A stretch of DNA of 5,841 nt, from positions 1-5,841 of the forward strand of contig CAZXYF010000196.1 in assembly GCA_964644705.1 (NCBI GenBank), in the 5' to 3' direction. A program made the translations under genes and the position numbers. Source of the DNA: CAZXYF01 sp964644705. Lineage in GTDB: Bacteria; Planctomycetota; Brocadiia; SM23-32. The notes beneath the pieces were generated by a model. The model searched no databases. It saw only the letters and a list, made by a program, of their open reading frames with translations, and was not told the DNA's origin. Below, in pieces: positions 1 through 5,819 of the stretch (the stretch's first letter is position 1; each line of letters starts with the position of its first letter).

Positions 1-58
1 AGGCTATTTGGCGAATTGGGGTTCACTGTATTTTCCAACGGATCAGGAGTTCTGGTGT

Positions 59-75
59 TATAACTTCAGGTTATT
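59..75 (+). promoter_or_regulatory. Small inverted repeat in the leader of the sulfite/nitrite reductase gene
   Basis: The arms ATAAC (60-64) and GTTAT (70-74) form a 5-bp dyad around a 5-nt centre. They overlap a TATAAC hexamer (59-64) that could act as a -10 box, but no good -35 box sits 16-18 nt upstream. A dyad over a possible -10 box, about 35 bp before a start codon, would suit a repressor or activator site. I do not recognise the motif as that of a named regulator, and short AT-rich dyads arise by chance. Confidence 0.25.
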
Positions 76-107
76 AATCACAATCCGCTCAGCTATGAGG
101 TACAACG

Positions 108-1526
108 ATGAGTCAGCCCATTGAACTTGAGTTCCCATGTACGAGCAAGCCCGACGACCCGACGGTGCAGAGTCTGTTGGGGATCTACGGTCAGCGTCAG
201 GAAGGCGTGCACATGCAGCGCATCAAAGTGCACCGGGGGGAACTGAGCCCGGACCAACTCGCTGCGCTGGCGGATCTTGCGGGTGAATACACACCGGACT
301 ACCCATTGCACGTTACGACGCGTCAGGACATCCAGCTTCACGGCGTGCATCCGGACGATCTACCGGCGGTGCACCGGGCCATTGACGATGCCGGGTTGAC
401 CTCGCTGGGCGCCTGCGGCGATTCGCTCCGAAATGTTACCACCTGTCCGGACAATGGTCTCCGTGAGGGAACGCCCGATGTGAGCGGGGTGGCCGATGCC
501 ATTCGGGCGGCCGGGGAATCGCTGCCGTTTATCCGGAACATGCCGCGGAAATTCAAGATGAGTGTCTCCTGCTGCGAGGATCTCTGCGCCCGTCCCTGGA
601 TCAATGACCTGGGATTGGTTGCCCGCACCGACGGCACCTTCCGGGTGATCGGTGCCGGTTCGTTGGGGCGCAGCCCGGCCACGGGGATCGAGCTGCGGGA
701 ATCGCTGGAGCTGGACAAAGTGGTTCCGTTTGCGGTTGCCTGTCTGCGTTTCTTCAACGCCGAGGGTAACCGCGAAAAACGCTACAGTGCCCGGTGGCGT
801 CACGTGCGTGAACGCATGGGCGATGAGGAATTTGTGAACTACCTGGACGAGATGGTGGCCGAGGAATTGCACACGGGTGACTGGCCCGTGCCGGAAATGC
901 CCACTGTTTCGGACGGCATGGAAGAACGTGCTCATCTGCGTCTGCCCCTGGGCGATCTCGAGGTGGGTGTGGCGGCGGACCTGGCGCGTCGTATTGGAGA
1001 GGCTGGCGGAACGATCCGGCTCGGCCTGGAGCACGACCTGTTTGTCTATGCCCCGGAACCGGTCGAATTGACCCCGGACCTGAAGGCCTTGACCGACGGC
1101 CCGGTAGTTGTGGCGTGTCCGGGCAACGTCTGGTGTTCGCGCGGAATCTCCAACAGCCGGGCCGTGGAGTCGCAGCTGCGGGACCGCTGGCCTGACGGGG
1201 CCGAAAAGCTGACTCTTGGATTCAGCGGTTGCCCCAACAACTGTGCCCACGCCGCGGTTGCCGATATTGGTCTGACCGGGAAGATTGTGAAGCAGGGCGG
1301 TGAGCGGGTGGAGTCATTTCGACTTCTTGCCGGCGGTGGGCTCGGGAAATCGCCCGCGCTTGGTGTGGAACTGCATCCGTCGGTTCCCCAGAGCAAGACG
1401 GCGGCGATCGTCGCCTGGCTGGTGAAGGAATATACCGGATCCTCCTGTAATTCAATGAATGAGTTCGTAAAACAGAATTCTGCTGCTGGTGTGCAGAACG
1501 GGGTGGAGCAGTTCATCAGAAAATAG
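108..1526 (+). CDS. Assimilatory-type siroheme sulfite/nitrite reductase (ferredoxin-dependent family)
   Basis: This 472-residue protein belongs to the siroheme and 4Fe-4S reductases that carry out the six-electron reduction of sulfite to sulfide or nitrite to ammonia in the cytoplasm. It shows the family's internal duplication: a ferredoxin-like half-domain (about 25-88), a first siroheme domain (about 97-255), a second half-domain (about 275-328) and a second siroheme domain (about 333-440). Cluster ligands are Cys337 and Cys343 (CPGNVWC) and Cys375 and Cys379 (GCPNNC). Anion-binding basic residues are Arg72 (TTRQDIQ), Arg108 (SLRNVTTCP), Lys148 and Lys150 (PRKFK), matching the four catalytic residues of E. 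coli CysI. The ATG at 108 is preceded by GAGG (97-100) at 7-nt spacing, and the first visible homology starts soon after. The last 25 or so residues (from about 446) look like a non-conserved tail. An odd point is the cysteine-rich SCCEDLC at 154-160 in the first half. No partner reductase subunit or sulfate/nitrate pathway gene is adjacent, so the substrate cannot be decided. The fold assignment is very secure. Confidence 0.95.
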   Translation: MSQPIELEFPCTSKPDDPTVQSLLGIYGQRQEGVHMQRIKVHRGELSPDQLAALADLAGEYTPDYPLHVTTRQDIQLHGVHPDDLPAVHRAIDDAGLTSLGACGDSLRNVTTCPDNGLREGTPDVSGVADAIRAAGESLPFIRNMPRKFKMSVSCCEDLCARPWINDLGLVARTDGTFRVIGAGSLGRSPATGIELRESLELDKVVPFAVACLRFFNAEGNREKRYSARWRHVRERMGDEEFVNYLDEMVAEELHTGDWPVPEMPTVSDGMEERAHLRLPLGDLEVGVAADLARRIGEAGGTIRLGLEHDLFVYAPEPVELTPDLKALTDGPVVVACPGNVWCSRGISNSRAVESQLRDRWPDGAEKLTLGFSGCPNNCAHAAVADIGLTGKIVKQGGERVESFRLLAGGGLGKSPALGVELHPSVPQSKTAAIVAWLVKEYTGSSCNSMNEFVKQNSAAGVQNGVEQFIRK

Positions 1527-1572
1527 AAGCGGAAAATAGATGTTGTGATTTGACGAGGCCCAACAAAGATGG

Positions 1573-1594
1573 CAAGTTAGACAGACCTAACTTG
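1573..1594 (+). terminator. Hairpin downstream of the reductase gene, possible weak terminator
   Basis: CAAGTTAG (1573-1580) and CTAACTTG (1587-1594) are a perfect 8-bp inverted repeat around a 6-nt loop, 47 bp after the reductase stop codon. The stem is AT-rich, and the nearest T run (TTTT at 1602-1605) is 7 nt away, so it is a poor intrinsic terminator. It may instead be an operator or an mRNA 3'-end stabiliser. The 9-mer GCAAGTTAG that starts the left arm (1572-1580) recurs at 2169-2177, upstream of the porin. Confidence 0.4.
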
Positions 1595-2008
1595 ATGGTC
1601 GTTTTGATGTCACAGCGGCGGACCATGTGAGGATGCGTGTCAAGGTTGTCTGCGCGGGAAGGGCCAGATCTCAAATTGCTCCTTCCCCGTGGGCCTGCGG
1701 TGCTTTGGAAAAAGCGGATTTTATACGGGATGGTGAACGGAAGGAAAAAATTTTTAATGAAGAGTTAGGGACCCCTACGGAGATGAGGCGGGCCAACATT
1801 TAGGTGCCGTGTAGAATAATAGGGTCGTTTGCTGAGGAAGATACCATGGGGTGAACGATAGCCGGGCCCGATGTTCAGCGGACACCCGGGGCATCCCTTT
1901 CGCCGTGAAAAAATATTAGCACGAAAGCTGGTGCCATCCACAATCCTGGTAGTTGGAACAGCCGGAGCCCTGGTATGGGTATTGACAGAACAACTGGAGA
2001 GGAGGTGA

Positions 2009-2044
2009 ATGCAGAACAAAACGGCGGTATATGTGGATAAATGA
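2009..2044 (+). other. Candidate 11-codon mini-ORF or leader peptide (MQNKTAVYVDK)
   Basis: The ATG at 2009 is preceded by the purine-rich block GGAGAGGAGG (1996-2005), an unusually strong Shine-Dalgarno-like stretch for a region without a gene. The frame runs 11 codons to TGA at 2042-2044. A GTG at 2005 opens a second mini-frame (VNAEQNGGICG), but it lies inside the same purine block. A GC-rich hairpin follows 18 nt after the stop, an arrangement that resembles attenuation leaders. The peptide has no run of identical regulatory codons, and the porin lies 205 bp further on, so the role is speculative. Confidence 0.2.
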
Positions 2045-2062
2045 TCATTGATGTACACAAAA

Positions 2063-2100
2063 TCCGCCCGGTCATGACCTGGCCGGGCCAACCGGGCGGA
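2063..2100 (+). repeat. GC-rich hairpin in the spacer before the porin
   Basis: TCCGCCCGGT (2063-2072) and ACCGGGCGGA (2091-2100) are perfect 10-bp arms around an 18-nt loop that itself contains the near-palindrome TGGCCGGGCCA (2080-2090). A run of five T lies about a dozen bases after the stem (just after CAGCCC), too far for a classical intrinsic terminator. The element could be a terminator for a short upstream transcript, a structured 5' leader of the porin mRNA or a dispersed repeat. Confidence 0.5.
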
Positions 2101-2249
2101 GATTTGCGCAGCCCTTTTTAGGACCGAGCGTACAATATCTCGGCCGGGGCTACACATCTTTGATTTTAGCAAGTTAGCAATGTGGAGTAAATAAGCTGGA
2201 TTATCTGGAATTCAATCCGAGCACAATATTTTAGAGGAGAATACAAACG

Positions 2250-3230
2250 ATGCAGGTTAGCACACGACGAAAAATGAGAAATGCTGCTTTTGACTGGAGC
2301 AAGTTGTTCATGTTTTTATGTCTCGTTTTCGCGCTGGTGGGGTTCGCACCACAGGCATGGGCGGCCGAAAATGATACGGACGAAAAAATAGAATCCCTTA
2401 GCGAAAAGGTGCGTAGGCTCAGCCAGGAACTGGAGCAACTGAAAGAGAAACAAAAACAGGCGTCTGAAAGGGAAGAAAAGCGCCGACAACGTCACCAACA
2501 GGAGCTGGCGGGGCTGAAAAACAGCGTATCAGAGATGGAATCCTCCTCACTTTTTGATCCGGATGCATGGGTCAACCGGTTTACCATCGGTGGATACGGT
2601 GAGCTGCACATGAATTTCGGAGGCGACGGTGATGCTGACCAGTTCGATATTCATCGGGTGGTCGCATACGTCGGTTATAAATTCAATGAGTGGATCTCTC
2701 TGGCTACCGAGACTGAAATGGAGCATGCGTTTGTTAAAGATGGAGATGGAAAAGTCCTGTTTGAGCAGGCGTATGTTGATTTCAATTTCACGCCGGCATT
2801 TAACGTGCGCTTCGGACGCGTGCTGACACCGGTAGGCATCATTAACAAATGGCACGAACCCACGACCTTCAACGGCGTGGAAAGGCCTGCATTTTCCAAA
2901 TACGTGCTGCCCACCACCTGGTCTTCGGATGGGCTCGGCGTGTATGGCTCATTCTCCCCCGAAGTAAGTTATGAAGCGTATGTTGTGGGAGGACTGGATG
3001 GTTCCCAATTTGATGCGATTGAGGGCATACGGGACGGACGAATCAGCGAGCGTCCAAGCCTCAACGACGTTGCAGTCACCGGTCGTGTGGATTATCGACC
3101 ATTTGCAACACGGTCCGTCGACGTGGGGGAGATGCGGCCGGGAGGGGAGGGACGAGTGCTGTCGCGCAAAGGAGAAGAACGAGAAATACCCACCTATCCG
3201 CAGGATGAGATCGGAAAATTGTGGGAATAG
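2250..3230 (+). CDS. Outer-membrane porin with N-terminal coiled coil, apparently C-terminally truncated
   Basis: The 326-residue product starts with a signal peptide: basic residues RRKMR, a hydrophobic stretch (about 18-33) and a cleavage site around AWA-AE at 38/39. A charged heptad-like coiled coil follows (about 43-97), then amphipathic beta-strand sequence from about 110 (FTIGGYGELH, VAYVGYKFNEW, AYVDFNF, NVRFGRVLTPVG, LGVYGSF, YEAYVVGG, VTGRVDYRPF). This coiled-coil-plus-barrel layout is seen in trimeric porins of the phosphate-selective or carbonate-selective type. The substrate is not evident. ATG 2250 is supported by GAGGAG (2234-2239). From about residue 287 the sequence stops looking like a barrel (MRPGGEGRV...RKGEEREIP) and ends in LWE, with no C-terminal aromatic beta-signal. 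Related porins are usually some 380-450 residues long. No barrel-like continuation appears in the other two + frames, so a rearrangement or deletion near 3110-3125 is more likely than a simple frameshift. It may be a pseudogene. Confidence 0.85.
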   Translation: MQVSTRRKMRNAAFDWSKLFMFLCLVFALVGFAPQAWAAENDTDEKIESLSEKVRRLSQELEQLKEKQKQASEREEKRRQRHQQELAGLKNSVSEMESSSLFDPDAWVNRFTIGGYGELHMNFGGDGDADQFDIHRVVAYVGYKFNEWISLATETEMEHAFVKDGDGKVLFEQAYVDFNFTPAFNVRFGRVLTPVGIINKWHEPTTFNGVERPAFSKYVLPTTWSSDGLGVYGSFSPEVSYEAYVVGGLDGSQFDAIEGIRDGRISERPSLNDVAVTGRVDYRPFATRSVDVGEMRPGGEGRVLSRKGEEREIPTYPQDEIGKLWE

Positions 3231-3624
3231 ATTGGCCCGGAAGGGAATGGGGTGAGCGCTGCATCACCGAACGTGTGAGTGATCCACACCGACCAGAACC
3301 GCTGGGATTGCATCGGTGCATGCGGCAACCCCGACGTCCATACGCCAACCTGGATGCTCTTGCCGGTGGTGGTGTCAACTACCGCACCAGTTTATGCAGA
3401 ATTGCTTAGAAAGCCTGACTTCAGAGGGCAGCGACGTATTAACGGCAGGGCGGAGGACGATTGTGTCGGGGCAAAATGGGGTAGTTGCGGGGGGAAACGA
3501 AAAAGGCGGGAACGCTACGGCAAGGAGTCCCTTTGTTTGCACTGTCTTTGGCCAGATGATACAAAAACCGTAACGTATGTAAGGGTGAACTTTTTCTTTC
3601 AATCAAATTCTGAGGAGATATTGT
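3231..3624. other. 394-bp spacer between the porin and the Nif11 peptide gene, no gene seen
   Basis: Open frames exist (for example from the GTG at 3279, which runs into the next gene in another frame), but none has a ribosome binding site, a recognisable domain or beta-barrel character. The stretch is where the missing 3' part of the porin gene would be expected, yet it does not read as one in any frame. The last 90 bp are AT-richer and probably hold the promoter of the peptide gene. A weak candidate is TTGCAC (3537-3542) with TACAAA (3560-3565) at 17-nt spacing. Confidence 0.55.
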
Positions 3625-4113
3625 ATGTCGGAACAGGATTTAAAGGACTTTTTCGAGGAGAACAAGGACGACGATAGCCTGAATGAAAAGTGGTCTGAGG
3701 CTGGTTCAACCGAAAAGCAGGCCGAAATTGCCCGAGAGGCGGGTTATGATGTCGAAGCTGGGGATATTGAATCATTCCGAGAGGGAGTGAAGGACAAGGC
3801 TGTCGGCTCTGCAGAAGGAGACGAGCTTTCCGAGGAACAGCTTGAGAATGTCGCCGGCGGGATCACTTCTGAATTATTTAAGCTGACAATGACTATGGCA
3901 TCCAACAAAGTCAGTGAAGACGGATCGTTTGCTGATGAATTGGCCTGGGATACCGGTAAAGGCATTGCTTATGCAGTGGAACTGAATACTGATGGCACGC
4001 AACGTGCTGTTAATGAATTCCGGAGTAACTACGTGCGCAGGCACGGCGATGACCCGAGTCGGTCCACGGTGGCTCAATGGCTGGTCAATGACTACAACAA
4101 CCCATTAAAGTGA
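3625..4113 (+). CDS. Nif11-type leader peptide precursor with a long cysteine-free core (putative RiPP or secreted peptide)
   Basis: The N-terminal 79 residues match the Nif11-like leader family of peptide natural-product precursors. They start MSEQDLKDFFEENKDD, followed by a helical segment with AEIAREAGYDVEAGDI (33-48) and the signature ELSEEQLENVAGG, ending in a double glycine at 78-79. Such leaders are typically bound by maturation enzymes and removed by C39-type peptidase/ABC exporters after the glycine pair. The predicted core (80-162) is 83 residues, hydrophilic, with many Ser, Thr, Asp and Asn residues and not a single cysteine; the leader has none either. This excludes thioether or disulfide chemistry. 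The core looks more like a small folded domain than a short bacteriocin, with aromatic residues W108, Y116, Y136, W152 and Y157. ATG 3625 follows GAGGAG (3612-3617) at 7-nt spacing. No modification enzyme, protease or transporter is visible nearby, but the assembly gap begins 159 bp downstream. The leader assignment is firm and the core's function unknown. Confidence 0.92.
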   Translation: MSEQDLKDFFEENKDDDSLNEKWSEAGSTEKQAEIAREAGYDVEAGDIESFREGVKDKAVGSAEGDELSEEQLENVAGGITSELFKLTMTMASNKVSEDGSFADELAWDTGKGIAYAVELNTDGTQRAVNEFRSNYVRRHGDDPSRSTVAQWLVNDYNNPLK

Positions 4114-4177
4114 GTGTCCTTGAAAATTGAACCAACGTGCGAGCTAAATGGGAACGCCGATCATGCGGCTAACATGC

Positions 4178-4228
4178 CGGGTTCTCTTTGCGCCAAAGAG
4201 CCCGTGTCCCGGGCTCTTGGCGCGTTTT
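4178..4228 (+). terminator. Strong intrinsic terminator with an overlapping alternative hairpin
   Basis: Bases 4190-4204 pair with 4210-4223 in a 14-bp GC-rich stem (one bulged A at 4197, loop TGTCC), followed by TTTT (4225-4228). This is a textbook Rho-independent terminator about 75 bp after the peptide gene's stop. The left arm is also complementary to the sequence just upstream: CGGG (4178-4181) plus CTCTTTG (4184-4190) pairs with CAAAGAG (4194-4200) plus CCCG (4201-4204). That gives an 11-bp stem with a TT bulge and a CGC loop. The two stems share 4190-4204 and cannot form together. Confidence 0.85.
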
Positions 4229-4272
4229 AGGTGACTTGTGATCTTCTGATTCCGCATGACAGGATCAATTCA

Positions 4273-4372
4273 NNNNNNNNNNNNNNNNNNNNNNNNNNNN
4301 NNNNNNNNNNNNNNNNNNNNNNNNNNNNNNNNNNNNNNNNNNNNNNNNNNNNNNNNNNNNNNNNNNNNNNNN
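4273..4372. other. Assembly gap of 100 N
   Basis: Exactly 100 undetermined bases separate two contigs. The round number is a common placeholder for a gap of unknown size. Any reading frame drawn across it is unreliable, and genes may be hidden here, including the start of the GH99-like gene and possible partners of the Nif11 precursor. Confidence 0.99.
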
Positions 4373-5341
4373 GCCGACCACGGCATCAACGTCTTCGCCT
4401 ACGACTGGTATTGGTATGACCGCGCTCCGTTCTTGGAGGCATGTCTGAACGAGGGTTTTCTCAAGGCGCGCAACAACCACCGCATGAAATTCTTCCTGAT
4501 GTGGGCCAACCACGACGTGACGCACCTGTGGGACCGGCGGCAGCAGGAGCCCGGTGGTGGCATCTGGAACGCCGCGTGGGACCGAAAGGAGTTCGAGATC
4601 ATCGGTCGACGCTGGATTGATCGCTACTTCACGCATCCGCGCTACTACTGCATTGAAGGCAAACCGCTGCTGTCCATTTTCCAACCACAAACAATGGTCG
4701 ATGGTCTGGGCGGAGTTGATGCCACCTGTGATGCGCTGCAATGGCTCGACGATCAGTGTCGAGCCGCTGGCCTTCGGGGAGTGCACCTGCAGACGATTTT
4801 CACCGGTGGTCGTCTGGGGGACGCCATGGGTCTTAAAGGCGATGCAGGAGCCAGCGAAACTCCCGGAGAAGAGCCCGAAGAGGATCTCCATTCAGCGCTC
4901 CCGTTTGCAAGCATGACGAACTATCAGTGGGTGAGCATTGCGGCGCCCGAGGGCACCTATGCCGATTGGTCCGAGCGTGCCCGCGCCGGTGAACGGAGGG
5001 CTGCGGAACGATACGACATTCCCTTCTTTCCTTCGGTCAGCGTGGGATGGGACAACAACGCGCGGTTCCCCGAGCTAAAAGAAGGCTACGTGACCGAACG
5101 CAACCCGGAGGTGTTCAAAAAGAATCTGCAGGCCGCGCGGGCGGAGGTCGACCAGCGCGGGCTTGAGCCCCAACTCATCCTCATCAACTCGTGGAACGAG
5201 TGGACCGAAGACAGCTATCTGCTTCCGGACCGGGAGTTCGGCTATGGTTATCTGGAAGCGGTCCGCGACGTGTTCATGGCCGATGATATGCCGCCGGAAG
5301 TGATCGAACGCCATACCGGGGATGCCGGATCGGACGCATGA
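4373..5341 (+). CDS. GH99-like / WbsX-type glycan-active protein, 5' end missing in the gap
   Basis: The visible 322 residues are the C-terminal part of a TIM-barrel protein of the GH99-like (endo-mannosidase-like) and WbsX group, found as glycoside hydrolases and in polysaccharide gene clusters. Hallmarks, numbered from the first visible residue, are GINVFAYDWYWYD (4-16), a beta-strand ending in MWANHD (43-48), EGKPLLSIF (95-103), and the C-terminal INSWNEWTEDSYLLPD (271-286) followed by FGYGYLEA (289-296). The WNEWTE segment (274-279) matches the position of the paired catalytic glutamates in GH99 enzymes, but hydrolase activity is not proven for the GH99-like branch. An acidic insert GEEPEED lies at 165-171. 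Typical members have roughly 80-120 further residues ahead of this point, so the start codon and any signal peptide are in the gap. The upstream ATG at 4256 has no ribosome binding site and is joined only through Ns. The gene ends with TGA at 5339-5341. A role in alpha-mannan or other glycan breakdown or assembly is inferred. Confidence 0.9.
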   Translation, partial: ADHGINVFAYDWYWYDRAPFLEACLNEGFLKARNNHRMKFFLMWANHDVTHLWDRRQQEPGGGIWNAAWDRKEFEIIGRRWIDRYFTHPRYYCIEGKPLLSIFQPQTMVDGLGGVDATCDALQWLDDQCRAAGLRGVHLQTIFTGGRLGDAMGLKGDAGASETPGEEPEEDLHSALPFASMTNYQWVSIAAPEGTYADWSERARAGERRAAERYDIPFFPSVSVGWDNNARFPELKEGYVTERNPEVFKKNLQAARAEVDQRGLEPQLILINSWNEWTEDSYLLPDREFGYGYLEAVRDVFMADDMPPEVIERHTGDAGSDA

Positions 5342-5425
5342 GGCGATGGAGATGGAATGTGAGAATGCGAAAGTTATGTGATCTCTATTTACACTGGGGG
5401 CTATGGATACGTTCGTGAAGCACGA

Positions 5426-5464
5426 CTGCCGCCATGCGGGCCCGGGCGGGGCCTACGCGGGCAG
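5426..5464 (+). terminator. GC-rich hairpin after the GH99-like gene, possible terminator
   Basis: CTGCC (5426-5430) and GGCAG (5460-5464) close an imperfect GC-rich stem that includes GCGGGCCCGGGC and its complementary stretches. The tail is AATAAAG and the first T run is about 15 nt further on, so intrinsic termination would be weak. Its position, 85 bp after the stop codon, fits an mRNA end. Confidence 0.35.
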
Positions 5465-5562
5465 AATAAAGTCCGTTCCTGTTTTGATTTGAATCACCAG
5501 GACGAGTGCGATAGCGCCTCCTAAAACGCATGTTATCCAAAAACAAGGCCTGGAAGAGTGCC

Positions 5563-5631
5563 GTTAGCCCCGACGGGGCGTCTCAGTCCATAGCCCGGGG
5601 GCCCGAGCCCTGCGAGGAAGCCCGGGGAACG
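5563..5631. repeat. REP-like double-hairpin element
   Basis: The block begins GTTAGCCCCGACGGGGCG, where GCCCC (5567-5571) pairs with GGGGC (5575-5579) around GAC. After a short spacer it continues TAGCCCGGGG, and the heptamer CCCGGGG occurs at 5594-5600 and again at 5621-5627; the CCCGGG cores can pair across the intervening 21 nt. The order of short stem, spacer and larger CCCGGGG stem ending in GGGGAACG closely resembles dispersed intergenic elements I recall from planctomycete and verrucomicrobial genomes. Only one copy lies in this window, so its repetitive nature is not shown here. Confidence 0.55.
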
Positions 5632-5768
5632 TTCTTTATTCAACAACTTCTGAGAGATCAGAAAACTTTTTCACCCCTTCGACTTTTTACGTACGTTCCA
5701 GAATTCAATGTTCACACTGTTTTAATGTAAGTATTCGGTGAACCACGTGCGTTTTGTGATGCCCTACT

Positions 5769-5819
5769 TGCCGGGCTTGTCCCGGCAGGGGCGTACCTGT
5801 GCACTACAGCAGGCGTACC
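5769..5819. repeat. Perfect hairpin plus GCGTACC direct repeats
   Basis: TGCCGGG (5769-5775) and CCCGGCA (5781-5787) form a perfect 7-bp stem with loop CTTGT. Directly after it, GCGTACC occurs at 5791-5797 and 5813-5819. The core CCGGGCTTGTCCCGG resembles short palindromic intergenic repeats common in several bacterial phyla. No gene is associated, and the element sits at the window edge, so its full extent is unknown. Confidence 0.45.

Larger units (their letters stand above)
1527..2249. other. 723-bp spacer without a convincing long gene, with several hairpins
   Basis: Neither strand carries a convincing long gene here. The longest minus-strand frame (1765-2172) has no ribosome binding site or recognisable domain. 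The spacer holds the 8-bp dyad at 1573-1594, an imperfect stem of CGGGAAGG (1655-1662) with CCTTCCCCG (1681-1689), a perfect consensus -35 hexamer TTGACA (1982-1987), a mini-ORF at 2009-2044, and a GC-rich 10-bp hairpin at 2063-2100. The stretch before 2250 must contain the porin's own promoter, which I could not place with confidence. A structured leader or small RNA is possible. Decayed coding sequence is another explanation, but I recognise no homology. Confidence 0.6.

Noticed and set aside
360..1250. Long minus-strand frame (296 residues) inside the reductase gene
   Set aside because: It is antisense to a clearly conserved gene, has no recognisable domain, and arises from the high GC codon bias of the + strand gene.
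1765..2172. Minus-strand frame of 135 residues in the spacer before the porin
   Set aside because: It starts at a TTG without a ribosome binding site, runs through a palindromic hairpin, and shows no domain or consistent composition.
3110..3230. Simple frameshift as the cause of the porin's odd C-terminus
   Set aside because: Translation of the other two + frames after the break gives Arg/Gly-rich sequence with early stops and no beta-strand pattern, so a single-base shift does not restore a barrel.
3279..3677. Frame of 132 residues starting at GTG and overlapping the Nif11 gene start
   Set aside because: It has no ribosome binding site, its composition is not protein-like, and it overlaps the well-supported Nif11 leader in a different frame.
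4256..4372. Start of the GH99-like protein at the ATG before the N run (MTGSI)
   Set aside because: The link to the downstream frame goes only through a gap of unknown size, and no Shine-Dalgarno sequence precedes this ATG.
5530..5730. Small frame of 66 residues near the right end
   Set aside because: Much of it is a translation through the GCCCCG/CCCGGGG hairpin element, and it lacks a ribosome binding site.
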